Source: Streptomyces sp. NBC_01478
GTDB taxonomy: Bacteria > Actinomycetota > Actinomycetes > Streptomycetales > Streptomycetaceae
Assembly: GCF_036227225.1 (NCBI RefSeq)
Contig: NZ_CP109444.1
Location: 6,925,501 to 6,989,500 of the forward strand
Direction of reading: 5' to 3'
DNA: 64,000 nt
The notes beneath the pieces were generated by a model that saw nothing but the letters and a program-made list of their open reading frames with translations, made no database searches and had not been told where the DNA came from. Made by a program: the position numbers and the translations under genes. Positions 8,575 through 15,832 of this stretch are shown here, one piece after another (positions within the stretch are counted from its first letter, which is position 1; every line of letters starts with the position of its first letter).

Positions 8575-9767
8575 CCGCGTGCCTTCGCCAGGAACATCAG
8601 CGCGTCGGCGGTGCGCTGCGGGCTGCTGGTCTCGGCCGCGTAGTAGTGCTCGATGTGCAGTGCGCTGCCGTCGGTGGCGGACATTCCCGCGTACGCCCGG
8701 CCCCGCGAGGCCGCTGCCTTGAGGAGTCGGTCGAGCTTGCTGAGGGGCAAGACGGCCTCTGCCTCGCCGGCCTCGGCCAGGAGCGCGGGGACACCGCCGG
8801 AGCGGGGCATGACGACACCGCCGGTGGCCAGTGCGGGGATCCTCGGCAGGCTGACGCCGAAGGTCTTGCCGCCGACCATCGGGACCCAGCCGGGGATGGA
8901 GACGTGGATGCCGTTGAGGGCGCCGATCGCGCGGTTGATGAGACCGATGACCGCGTTGATCGGGTCGCGGACCGCGCCCCTGATGCCGTCGAAGGCCCGG
9001 CCTGCGATGCCCTTCAGGCCGCCCCAGATGCTGGACAGGCGGTCCTTCACGGCCCGGAAGGCCTCCGGGATCGCGGACTTGACCCAGTTGACGACCGGCG
9101 AGATGACGGCCTTGATGCCCTTCCAGACGTTCGAGACGACCGTGCTGATCGCCTTCAGGACGCCGGTGATGATCGACTTCCATACGTTGACGTAGGTCCT
9201 GATGACCGTGGCGACGGCCTTGACGATGTTCGTGATCGCCGTCTTGATGCCGCTCCAGACCGACTTGATCAGTTTGCCGGCGTTCTTCATGATCGGCTCG
9301 ATGGCCTTCATGACGCTGCTGATCACGGCCTTGATGACCTCGAAAGCCTGCTTCAGGACCTTCTGCATGGTCTTCGAGTTGGTCACCATGTCGATGACCT
9401 TGTCGATGAGCGGTTGGAGCAGGCTCATGAGCAGGCCGAAGAAGTTGCCCTTCATCGACTTGTTCATCTTGTCCTGGCCCTTGGCCGCCTTGCCTGCCCC
9501 GGTTTCGTACTTACCGAGGTTCGTGCCGGCGCTGGAACCGGTCTTGCCGGCCTTGCCGATGGACGTCTCCGCCTTGTCCGAGGCGGACTTGAGGTCCTTC
9601 AGCTCCTTCTCGGAGTCCTGCGCCGCCGACTTGAGGCCCTTGAGCTGAGTGCCTCCTTTCTGCCCGGCGCTGCCCAGGTCCTTCGCGGCCGTGCCTGCTC
9701 CGGAGGCCTTCGTCTTGAAGTCCTGGAGGGAATCCGATGCCTTCTTCAGTGAACTGACGAGGCTCAT
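8571..9767 (-). CDS. Short tape-measure-like protein 1, 398 aa
   Basis: Lys/Ser/Ala-rich N-terminal helix (about residues 1-105) precedes a hydrophobic helical core (about 108-235) with repeated IxKxVxxVIxxV patterns. A C-terminal tape-measure-like part follows, with KTFGVSLPRIPALATGGVV, EAEAVLPLSKLDRLL and a final TADALMFLAKARG. The LPRIPxLAxGGxV...EAVLPL block is characteristic of actinophage tape measures. AGGAGA precedes the ATG. At roughly 1.5 angstrom per residue it would specify a tail of about 60 nm. It is located correctly before Dit but 5.2 kb away from the chaperones. Confidence 0.8.
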   Translation of the reverse strand: MSLVSSLKKASDSLQDFKTKASGAGTAAKDLGSAGQKGGTQLKGLKSAAQDSEKELKDLKSASDKAETSIGKAGKTGSSAGTNLGKYETGAGKAAKGQDKMNKSMKGNFFGLLMSLLQPLIDKVIDMVTNSKTMQKVLKQAFEVIKAVISSVMKAIEPIMKNAGKLIKSVWSGIKTAITNIVKAVATVIRTYVNVWKSIITGVLKAISTVVSNVWKGIKAVISPVVNWVKSAIPEAFRAVKDRLSSIWGGLKGIAGRAFDGIRGAVRDPINAVIGLINRAIGALNGIHVSIPGWVPMVGGKTFGVSLPRIPALATGGVVMPRSGGVPALLAEAGEAEAVLPLSKLDRLLKAAASRGRAYAGMSATDGSALHIEHYYAAETSSPQRTADALMFLAKARG

Positions 9768-9788
9768 GTTGTGTCTCCTCGACGTGGG

Positions 9789-10499
9789 TCAGTTTGCGGT
9801 TCCGGCCAGGGCGCGCAATTCCGTGTTGAGATTGCGGACGGAGGTGGCGAGGGTGTCGACGGACTGGTGCTGCTTGGCCGCGCTCTCCAGCTTTTTGGCG
9901 GCGGAGGCCATCTTCCGCATGGCGCTGGGGGTGGCGAGTCCGCGCACCTTGTCGCGGTAGGTGCCGACCTCGGTGTTGAGGTGGCCCATCGCTTCCTTGA
10001 CGGCGTTGATCTGTTCGACCGAAGGCAGGCGCGGTGACTGGGCGTCCGTCTGCTGCTCCGGCTGAAGTCCCCATTTACCATTCTCGGCCCGGCCGAAGGA
10101 CATTCGTATCCGTTCGTCCTCCGGAATCACGGCTCCGAAGAGGCCGGCCTGCCGCGTGCGTCCCGTGTACGAGAGGGTCAGTTCTTTGATTTTCGCCACG
10201 ATGCCGGCGACGATCCCGACGGCAGCGATAAAGGCGGTGACGGAAAGGATAATCTTGGCAAAGAGATCCTCACCCTTGAGGACGGCGAGGAATTCCTTTA
10301 CCGGAGACATGTCCTTGAGGATGTCCTGCCATGTCTGTGGTTCGTCTTCCTTCTTTCCTCCGTTCTGGATTGCTGTCTTGAGGTCGGCGATCTTCTGGTC
10401 GAAGTGCCCGGTAGTTACAGAGGACTTCGAATTTTCGTCGATCTTCTGCTCAACGTCCGTCAGTTTGTCGTACACCGCATCCGTGGTGTGCTGTCCCAT
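9789..10499 (-). CDS. Single-pass membrane protein of the tail locus, 236 aa
   Basis: Unrecognised family. The N-terminal 50 residues are predicted coiled coil (YDKLTDVEQKIDENSKSS). One hydrophobic helix spans about residues 80-103 (FAKIILSVTAFIAAVGIVAG). The C-terminal 90 residues are again helical (VEQINAVKEAMGHLNTEV, SVRNLNTELRALAG). It lies 21 bases before tape-measure gene 1 with GGAAG before its ATG, so it is probably cotranscribed. It may be a membrane-anchored partner of the tail particle, or a release factor; no direct evidence exists. Confidence 0.65.
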   Translation of the reverse strand: MGQHTTDAVYDKLTDVEQKIDENSKSSVTTGHFDQKIADLKTAIQNGGKKEDEPQTWQDILKDMSPVKEFLAVLKGEDLFAKIILSVTAFIAAVGIVAGIVAKIKELTLSYTGRTRQAGLFGAVIPEDERIRMSFGRAENGKWGLQPEQQTDAQSPRLPSVEQINAVKEAMGHLNTEVGTYRDKVRGLATPSAMRKMASAAKKLESAAKQHQSVDTLATSVRNLNTELRALAGTAN

Positions 10500-10656
10500 G
10501 TGTTGACTTCCTTTCGGTGGCTGCGTATCCCCGAAGCGTCACTAATGCTCCCAAATAGGGCGGGCGTGAAGATGTCGCCACGTGATCCACTCTTGTTCAA
10601 GTTCCCGGACCTTCGGTATTCTTCAACGGGCTCAATCGGAGGAGTGGGGGAGAAAA

Positions 10657-10848
10657 ATGAAGCTCTGGTACTTCTTTATTTCCGTGGGATTCTTGGCGAT
10701 TTCGGCGACTTCCTTCTTTGTTTCGTTCTCGTTGTGGGAGAGTGCGCGGAGGGTCTCGACGATTGAGTCGAAGCCCAAGCGTGTTGCGCTGTGGGCTGGG
10801 GTCGGTGTGGTTTTCCTGGTGCTCGCCGTATTTGTTCTTACGCTTTGA
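10657..10848 (+). CDS. Small two-helix membrane protein, twin 1 (63 aa)
   Basis: Two hydrophobic helices (about residues 4-25 and 45-62) flank a short Lys/Arg-containing loop (ESKPKRVALW). Preceded by GGAGGAGTGGGGG, a strong ribosome-binding region. It is on the opposite strand to the tail genes and aligns end to end with the next gene product: both are 63 aa, with conserved WxFI, ARR/ART, KPK and VAxWA positions. Function unknown. Size and topology would suit a holin-like or immunity-like peptide, but that is only inference. Confidence 0.65.
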   Translation: MKLWYFFISVGFLAISATSFFVSFSLWESARRVSTIESKPKRVALWAGVGVVFLVLAVFVLTL

Positions 10849-10999
10849 TTGGTGAAAGTGATCCAGGGCATTCGTTCTTCAGATCGCGGTGCCGACCAAG
10901 CTGCCCGGCGACTTCAGTGCGGTGGTGAGCGCCCGCAGTCGCTGAGTTGTCCCGCGAACCCGGGTACCCGTTGATCGGTCACGCGGAGGGGGAGTTGTC

Positions 11000-11191
11000 G
11001 TGCGAATTCTGTACTGGTTCATTGGGGCCGGATTCATTGTGCTTGCGTTTATCTGTTTCGTGGTCTCCGTGACCATCTGGAATACGGCGCGAACTGATCC
11101 GGAATACCCGCGGAAGCCCAAACATGTGGCCGCGTGGGCCTGTGGTGGGCTCGCAAGCCTGGCGCTCATGGTGCTGTTCTACTCACTGTGA
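11000..11191 (+). CDS. Small two-helix membrane protein, twin 2 (63 aa)
   Basis: GTG start preceded by CGGAGGGGGAG. Two membrane helices (about residues 5-28 and 44-62) and a connecting loop with EYPRKPKHVAAWA. It is a tandem paralogue of the preceding gene, 151 bases apart, with its own ribosome-binding site. G+C is lower than in most neighbours. No known family recognised. Confidence 0.65.
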   Translation: MRILYWFIGAGFIVLAFICFVVSVTIWNTARTDPEYPRKPKHVAAWACGGLASLALMVLFYSL

Positions 11192-11329
11192 GGCGGGACG
11201 GCTGCTGAGATTGGGGACGCGCCGAAGCCTCAAGCGCCGCTGGACTTCGAAAACCGCTGTGGATGTGACGGGTCGGCGTGATGGCGTTCTGGGCACCGGG
11301 TTCGTGCGCGTCGGGCTTGTGGGCTCTGG

Positions 11330-11961
11330 TCAGCGAGCGTGAGTGGGCAGGGGGCGCACGTTGATCGACCATGGTCCGTCGGAGCGGGCAAGGACGGGAC
11401 AGGGGGCGGGTGGTGGTGCCTCGCCCTGTCGGGGACCGACGTGGTTGGCCGGTTCGGGCGAGGAACCCGTGGCTGTCCGGCTCGAAGATGTCGACGGGGA
11501 AATAGCCGCCGTCGGGTGAGTGCGGGTCATCTTCGTAGGAGAGGTCGGTGATCGCCGGTCCGCCCTCGTAGCGCAGTACGTCCGAGGCTGGGCGCCGTGC
11601 GTGGCCGTCCAGAGACAGGGCGACGGGCGGCGAGGCCGTCTTGATCGTCCAGGGGCCGTCCGCTTCGACGCGCGGCGCGACTACGGGGCGGTCGTCGGCG
11701 TTGATCAGGAGCGGCAGGCGAACGGGCCGTCGGTGTAACCGAGTTGGCTGCCGTTGCGCAGTGTCTCGTTCAGGGTGTCCACGACGAAGTGCCTGGTCCC
11801 GTGGTGCGTGATGGCGAGGATGACCGGGTCCGTGCCGGTGGCCGGTTGCGCCACTGTGGTGACGGCTCGGGAGGGTCGCTGGTCTTGAGGACTGCGGTAG
11901 CCGGTACGGCAGTTGCTGGGACCGCTTGCGATGCCGTGTTGGTGCGGTTGAACCACTTCAC
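11330..11961 (-). pseudogene. Frameshifted remnant of a GPWTI-repeat secreted-type protein
   Basis: Translated pieces in all three minus frames line up into one protein. First VKWFNRTNT, then DPVILAITHHGTRHFVVDTL (ends in a stop near 11705). Then LLINADDRPVVAPRVEADGPWTI in another frame, then DVLRYEGGPAITDLSYEDD with GGYFPVDIFEPDSHGFL. The last piece is VLARSDGPWSINV in yet another frame. The paired DGPWTI/DGPWSI blocks and the GGPAIxxLxYE motif resemble a repeat domain seen in Streptomyces lipoprotein-like or SHOCT-type proteins (my recollection). At least three frameshifts indicate an inactive gene, or sequencing errors. It directly follows the DUF397 gene. Confidence 0.6.
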
Positions 11962-11963
11962 GG

Positions 11964-12167
11964 CTACTCCTGAGGTTCCCCTCGCAGCGGAGTTGCTCCC
12001 AGGGCGCCGGTGAACTCCGACCATGCCGCGCGGCTCACGGCGGCCCAGGGCAGTTCCGGGTGCTTTGAGTCGCGGAGGGCGATGCGGGGGCCGGCCGTCG
12101 CCATCTCGACGCAGTTGTTGGCGGACGCCTCGGAGTACGAGGACTTGATCCACTTCAACTCGGGCAC
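11964..12167 (-). CDS. DUF397 small regulator-partner protein, 67 aa
   Basis: Carries the DUF397 signature: LKWIKSSYSEASANNCVEMA, IALRDSKHP and AWSEFTGAL. DUF397 proteins accompany XRE-type WhiJ-like regulators in Streptomyces and are thought to modulate them (family knowledge). GTG start with GAGGA eight bases upstream. It lies 14 bases after the XRE gene in the same direction, so the two form an operon. A second DUF397 gene in this window sits beside another XRE gene at 33498. Confidence 0.85.
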   Translation of the reverse strand: MPELKWIKSSYSEASANNCVEMATAGPRIALRDSKHPELPWAAVSRAAWSEFTGALGATPLRGEPQE

Positions 12168-12181
12168 GGCGGCTCTTCCTC

Positions 12182-13033
12182 TTACAGCTCTTTGATGATG
12201 TCGAGGATGGCGTCCCTCGACTGGCTGCGATTCAACGCTACTTGTTCGACCGCGTCCATACGGCGCCGGAAGTTGGCCAGTTGGGCGGGGGCGTCGAAGA
12301 AGACGGCCCCGGTGGGTGAGTCCACCTGGACCGTGTCCAGGTGGGGACTGTCGGCCGCCACGTAGAGCACGGAGTCGCCTGCCATGGGGAACCCGCCCGC
12401 GCTGAACGGGATCACGAGGAGCGTGACGTTGTCCCGCTCGCTCTCCGAGAGCAGGTGGGTGAGCTGTGTGCGGGCCACCTGCCGGCCGCCCACCTGCATG
12501 CGGAGCGCGGTCTCGTGAATCACGCCCTGGTAGGGCACCGCGGGCTCCTTGGTGATCACCGCGTGGCGGGCGAGGCGTTGGGCGATGCGCAGTTCCACCT
12601 CCAGGCGCGGCAGCGCCGGGATGAACAGGTCGAAGAGCGCGCGTGCGTGGTCCTCGACCTGGAACATGCCCGGCAGATGGGCGGTCTGGAGCGTGCGCAG
12701 CGACACCGCGTGGTGCTCCAGTTCGGCCAGGTCCAGGAAGTCGGGCGGCACCTTGCCCCGGTACTCGTCCCACCAGCCTCCGCTGCGCCCACCCGTCATC
12801 GAGGCCAGCGCGTCGATCAGCGTCGGGTCGTCGCACTCGTAGATGGCGGCCAGACGCCGCAGGCGTTGCTCGCTGATGCCGAAGCGGCCGGCTTCCGTGT
12901 TGGAGATCGTGGTGCGGTCCGTGCCGAGGAGTTCGGCGGCTCGCGGTGCGGACATGCCGGTGGCTTCCCGCAGCCGTCGTAGCTCGGCGCCGAAACGGCG
13001 TTGCCGGACTGTCGGGGCCTGCCTCGGTGCCAT
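12182..13033 (-). CDS. WhiJ-like XRE regulator with DUF5753, 283 aa
   Basis: N-terminal helix-turn-helix (about residues 12-66, LRRLREATGMSAPRAAELLG then TTISNTEAG). A DUF5753 domain follows (about 95-270) with HLPGMFQVEDHARALF and VQVDSPTGAVFFD, typical of Streptomyces developmental or antibiotic regulators of the WhiJ/AbaA-locus type. ATG chosen for its GAGGAG ribosome site. Its partner DUF397 lies immediately downstream, and a divergent ATP-binding anti-sigma-like gene starts 158 bases away, so all three share one control region. Confidence 0.85.
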   Translation of the reverse strand: MAPRQAPTVRQRRFGAELRRLREATGMSAPRAAELLGTDRTTISNTEAGRFGISEQRLRRLAAIYECDDPTLIDALASMTGGRSGGWWDEYRGKVPPDFLDLAELEHHAVSLRTLQTAHLPGMFQVEDHARALFDLFIPALPRLEVELRIAQRLARHAVITKEPAVPYQGVIHETALRMQVGGRQVARTQLTHLLSESERDNVTLLVIPFSAGGFPMAGDSVLYVAADSPHLDTVQVDSPTGAVFFDAPAQLANFRRRMDAVEQVALNRSQSRDAILDIIKEL

Positions 13034-13191
13034 GTCGTCCTCTCCTCGCTCGCGCACAGTGTGCCCACCGGTGTCGGGCCCGTCCATCGAACACCAAAAT
13101 TTAACCTGTTGGGGTTAACTTGGTCTCACGGGTTGGAAATCGCCGCTACGGTGTCGCTCAAGCCACTCATCGACTCCCCGCGAGGTGAACG

Positions 13192-13623
13192 ATGGATCTC
13201 CCTCCCTTCAACACCACCCCCACCCGCGTCGGTTGGGACACCTCCGCCCTCGACCCCCTCCGCCCCGTCGCCGAGGCCCGGCACCGCACCCGCGTATGGC
13301 TTCAAGAGCACTGGAAACTGGGCGAGTTGGCCGACTCCGTCGAGCTCGCCGTGGGGGAGCTGTGCACGAATGCCGTACGGCACGGGGGTGGGCTCGCGGG
13401 GCTGGAGCTGACGCTCGGGGTCGGGCGGCAGTTCGCTCCGCCGTTTCTGCGGGTGATGGTGACCGACCACGCCCCCGCGCTGGTGCCCGAACTGCCCGCG
13501 TGCGCCGACCTGTTGGACGAGGGCGGGCGGGGGCTGCGGCTCGTCGAGGCGTTGGCGCGGCGGTGGGGGTGGCACCGTACGGGGTTCGACGAGAAGCAGG
13601 TGTGGTGCACGTTCACCGTGTGA
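13192..13623 (+). CDS. ATP-binding anti-sigma-factor-like protein (HATPase), 143 aa
   Basis: GHKL/HATPase fold of the RsbW/SpoIIAB type. The N-box is ELAVGELCTNAVRHGG (about residues 51-66), followed by VMVTDHAPAL and the glycine motif DEGGRGLRLVEAL (about 108-120). It ends with a WCTFTV strand. In Streptomyces such short ATPases are often coded beside XRE/DUF397 pairs. Substrate sigma factor or anti-anti-sigma is unknown. It diverges from the XRE gene and a ribosome site (GAGGTG) precedes the ATG. Confidence 0.85.
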   Translation: MDLPPFNTTPTRVGWDTSALDPLRPVAEARHRTRVWLQEHWKLGELADSVELAVGELCTNAVRHGGGLAGLELTLGVGRQFAPPFLRVMVTDHAPALVPELPACADLLDEGGRGLRLVEALARRWGWHRTGFDEKQVWCTFTV

Positions 13624-13651
13624 GCGGTGAGCGGTAGGCGGCGAGCGGTGC

Positions 13652-13858
13652 TTACGGCCGGCCCCCGCGCCCCCGCCCCGCCTCCGTCAGCGCGTCCGTC
13701 CAACCCGCCGCGTACGCCCGCGACTCCCGCGTGAGCAACTCCTCGTACAGCCGGTCGAGCAGGGCCGTGCGGTCGGGGGCCGGGGAGTGCAGGAGGTGGG
13801 CGAGGCGGGTGTAGGTGTCGATCGGCTGCTGCGGGGAGTGACTCGTGCCAGTCGCCAT
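13652..13858 (-). CDS. Small helical protein with YxAGWxD motif, 68 aa
   Basis: Unrecognised. Helical, with LLDRLYEELLTRESRAYAAG and then WTDALTEA, ending in a basic Gly/Arg tail (GRGRGGRP). The YAAGWTDAL motif matches YSAGWADVV in the protein coded from 14085, so the two share a short domain. GGAC lies before the ATG. It converges with the anti-sigma-like gene (28-base gap). Confidence 0.55.
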   Translation of the reverse strand: MATGTSHSPQQPIDTYTRLAHLLHSPAPDRTALLDRLYEELLTRESRAYAAGWTDALTEAGRGRGGRP

Positions 13859-14084
13859 GTCGTCGTCCTGCTTTCCTGTCTGTCCGCTCGGCTGGTGGTA
13901 CAGGTGGCGCTCCCGAGGCGTCCGAAGCGTCTGTTCGAACTAGTGTACGAGTAATCCTGGGGTGCCGTTCCGTGTTTGCCGAAGACCGTCGCCCGCTCAG
14001 CGGTCCGGACCTGCGGTGATGTGGGGTGCGGTGGCAGTTGTGCCAGGTTGGTGAAGTAGGATCCGGCCGTTCTCCCGTCGGTGA

Positions 14085-15017
14085 ATGAAAGGTGAATTAC
14101 CAGGCCCGGTGAGGCATTTGAGGGCCTGTCTACGACGGTGGGTGGCCGACAGGGCGGCCGTCCTCGCGCGGGGGGCGCGGTGGGGCAGGGACGAGAGCAA
14201 GGCCTACGGGGTGGATGGGAACGCGAGCAACGCGCGGCAGACGCATGTGACCGACTGGCTCGAACAGGCCCCCGATCTTCCTCATCTCATCGCCCGACTC
14301 TCCGAACTCGTGCTACGGCTCGGCCATGCCCCCGACGACCTGGTGATCCTGCCCCGCGCCGAACTCGACCGGCGTGAACTGGCCGCCTACAGCGCGGGCT
14401 GGGCCGACGTCGTCGAGGAGCAACTCCCGGCCGTGCGGCGGGCGTACGAGCAGCGGATCACCGCCGCCTACATCCAGGGGCAGGAGGACGCTCGCACCGG
14501 GCGCCGGCCGCGCCGGGTGCGGGATCGCGATCACGTCGGCGGTGACGTCATCCAGTTGCCGTACGTCCAACTGCTGAGCCCTCCGCCCGAGTTGACGCGA
14601 GTAGAAGAGCGCGGGGAACAGGAGCGGGGCGTGGCGGACGGTCCTCGGGGCCAGGTGGAACCCGATATCGCCCTCGATGCCGATGCCGATGCCGATGCCG
14701 ATGCCGATGCCGATGCCGATACCGACCCCGACATCCTTGTCACCGCCCGCGATGTGCGGGAGAAGCGCCTCGCACCCGCCGAACGGCGTTCGGTCGTGCG
14801 GCGCAACGGGCGGCCCAGCGTGCCCCCGCTGACCGCCGGAACCGGGCGCGACAAGGGACGTAGAGCGGAGTCGTCCGAATCCTCGCCGGCCCAGCCCGGC
14901 ACCATCCGGAGCGAGGGACGCCCCCGGCTTTCCGCCAAGGCCCGTGCCCTCGCTGATGAGTTGGAGGGCCGGGCCTCCGGCGGGCGCCGGGACGGGGAGA
15001 CTGAGCCGGCTGACTGA
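14085..15017 (+). CDS. Repeat-containing YxAGWxD-motif protein, about 310 aa
   Basis: Unknown function. A helical N-terminal half holds DWLEQAPDLPHLIARLSELV and RRELAAYSAGWADVVEEQLP, related to the 68-residue neighbour. The second half is low-complexity and charged, including an (Asp-Ala)n run coded by a hexanucleotide repeat, then a basic tail with LSAKARALADELEGR. The start is uncertain: ATG 14085 gives 310 aa, while a GTG at 14211 would give 268 aa beginning just before the conserved part. It ends three bases from the converging chaperone gene and interrupts the tail operon. Confidence 0.55.
   Translation: MKGELPGPVRHLRACLRRWVADRAAVLARGARWGRDESKAYGVDGNASNARQTHVTDWLEQAPDLPHLIARLSELVLRLGHAPDDLVILPRAELDRRELAAYSAGWADVVEEQLPAVRRAYEQRITAAYIQGQEDARTGRRPRRVRDRDHVGGDVIQLPYVQLLSPPPELTRVEERGEQERGVADGPRGQVEPDIALDADADADADADADADTDPDILVTARDVREKRLAPAERRSVVRRNGRPSVPPLTAGTGRDKGRRAESSESSPAQPGTIRSEGRPRLSAKARALADELEGRASGGRRDGETEPAD
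14676..14723 (+). repeat. GATGCC hexanucleotide tandem repeat
   Basis: Seven perfect GATGCC units followed by GATACC, coding for alternating Asp-Ala. Because the unit is six bases, slippage changes protein length without shifting frame. It is inside the gene coded from 14085. Confidence 0.95.
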
Positions 15018-15020
15018 CAA

Positions 15021-15455
15021 TCAGCCGAAGAACCGGGCCAGTTGGACCGTCGACGGTGCCGTGTCCGCGGCCGCCGTCTCCTCGGTGTCCCCACCCGGTG
15101 TCTCCTCGTCCCCGGTCTCCGGCTGCTCGTACGAAGGGCGCGGTACCGGTGCCGGTGGGTCCGGCTGGTCGCCCTCCTCGGAGTTGACGGAGGCGAACAT
15201 CCAGTTCGCGGCGGCGAGATGGTCCACGGCGGCGGCCAGCAGATGGTCGGTCACCGACCAGTCGGCCGCCTCGCCGTGCAGCTCCCGGTTGAGGGCGCTG
15301 TCGTGCGGCAACTGCCGTATGAGCACGGTGAGTCGGCGCGCGGAGAGCCGGTCACGGTGCCAGTCGAGCAGATCGATGCCGTAATAGCGGAGCAGATCCG
15401 CTTCGAGGGCCTCGGCGTGTTCGTCGACGAACCCGACGAGGCTCAGCCTTCCCCC
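15021..15455 (-). CDS. Tail assembly chaperone, -1 frameshift extension (GT-like)
   Basis: No good start of its own: an in-frame GTG at 15326 lies inside the conserved region. The reading frame is open through LSLVGFVDEHAEALEADLLR, YYGIDLLDWHRDRLSARRL and HGEAADWSVTDHLLAAAVDH, the classic pattern of actinophage tail assembly chaperone 2. It overlaps the end of chaperone 1 in the -1 frame at a GGGGGAA heptamer. It is therefore best read as the C-terminal part of a fusion of about 237 residues. The last 45 residues are acidic and Pro/Thr-rich. Such fusions coat the tape measure during tail tube assembly. Confidence 0.8.
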   Translation of the reverse strand, partial: GGRLSLVGFVDEHAEALEADLLRYYGIDLLDWHRDRLSARRLTVLIRQLPHDSALNRELHGEAADWSVTDHLLAAAVDHLAAANWMFASVNSEEGDQPDPPAPVPRPSYEQPETGDEETPGGDTEETAAADTAPSTVQLARFFG

Positions 15456-15733
15456 AGGCCGAGCCCGGTCTCCTTGCCGTAGGCCTCCAGAATGGCGGCG
15501 ATGTCCTGCATCGTCACCTCGTGCTGCTCGAAGCGGGCGAACTGCTTCTCGCCCAGGAGGAGTCGGAGCAGCCCGTCCACGTCGTTGTCGTCGAGCTTGC
15601 GCAGCGCCTTGGCGGTGGCGCGGGTCAGCTCGGTGGGAAGGGTGTAGCTCTCGGTGTCGAGTTCGAACGACCAGGTGCGGCCGAGGGCTTCGAGCCGCTG
15701 GGCGCGGGCTGCGTTGACGTCGAAACGGGCCAT
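15443..15733 (-). CDS. Tail assembly chaperone 1 (G-like), 96 aa
   Basis: Short chaperone directly after the major tail protein, in canonical siphophage order. Contains ARFDVNAARAQRLEALGRTW, a central helical ALRKLDDNDVDGLLRLLLG and EVTMQDIAAILEAYG. It ends GLGLGEG at a slippery GGGGGAA before the stop, so a fraction of ribosomes should read on into the overlapping frame. AGGAG precedes the ATG. In phage lambda and actinophages the G-to-GT ratio set by this slip is needed for tail assembly (family knowledge). Confidence 0.85.
   Translation of the reverse strand: MARFDVNAARAQRLEALGRTWSFELDTESYTLPTELTRATAKALRKLDDNDVDGLLRLLLGEKQFARFEQHEVTMQDIAAILEAYGKETGLGLGEG
15449..15455 (-). promoter_or_regulatory. 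Programmed -1 frameshift slippery heptamer
   Basis: On the minus strand the sequence CTG GGG GAA GGC TGA contains GGGGGAA. Slipping back one base re-pairs GGG perfectly and places the ribosome in the frame of the GT-like extension, which is open through the slip site. The upstream stop is only six bases further on. Confidence 0.75.
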
Positions 15734-15790
15734 GGGGATGAGTGCTCCTTAACGGGCCTAACAGGCCTCAGTAGTAAGGGGAGTTGGGGC

Positions 15791-15828
15791 CCGGGGTGGG
15801 ACAGACGGGCTTGCCTGTCCCACCCCGG
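15791..15828 (-). terminator. Strong hairpin after the major tail protein gene
   Basis: Perfect 14-bp arms (CCGGGGTGGGACAG and its complement) around a 10-base loop, five bases beyond the major tail protein stop. Without a T-run it may act as a partial terminator or 3' stabiliser, giving excess major tail protein over chaperones. Confidence 0.8.
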
Positions 15829-15832
15829 TGGG

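Noticed and set aside
14676..14723. Possible CRISPR-like array
   Set aside because: The repeat is a pure hexamer with no spacers and lies inside a coding frame.
15021..15326. Separate chaperone gene starting at GTG 15326
   Set aside because: The conserved family region begins well upstream of that codon, in frame, so a frameshift product is a better reading.
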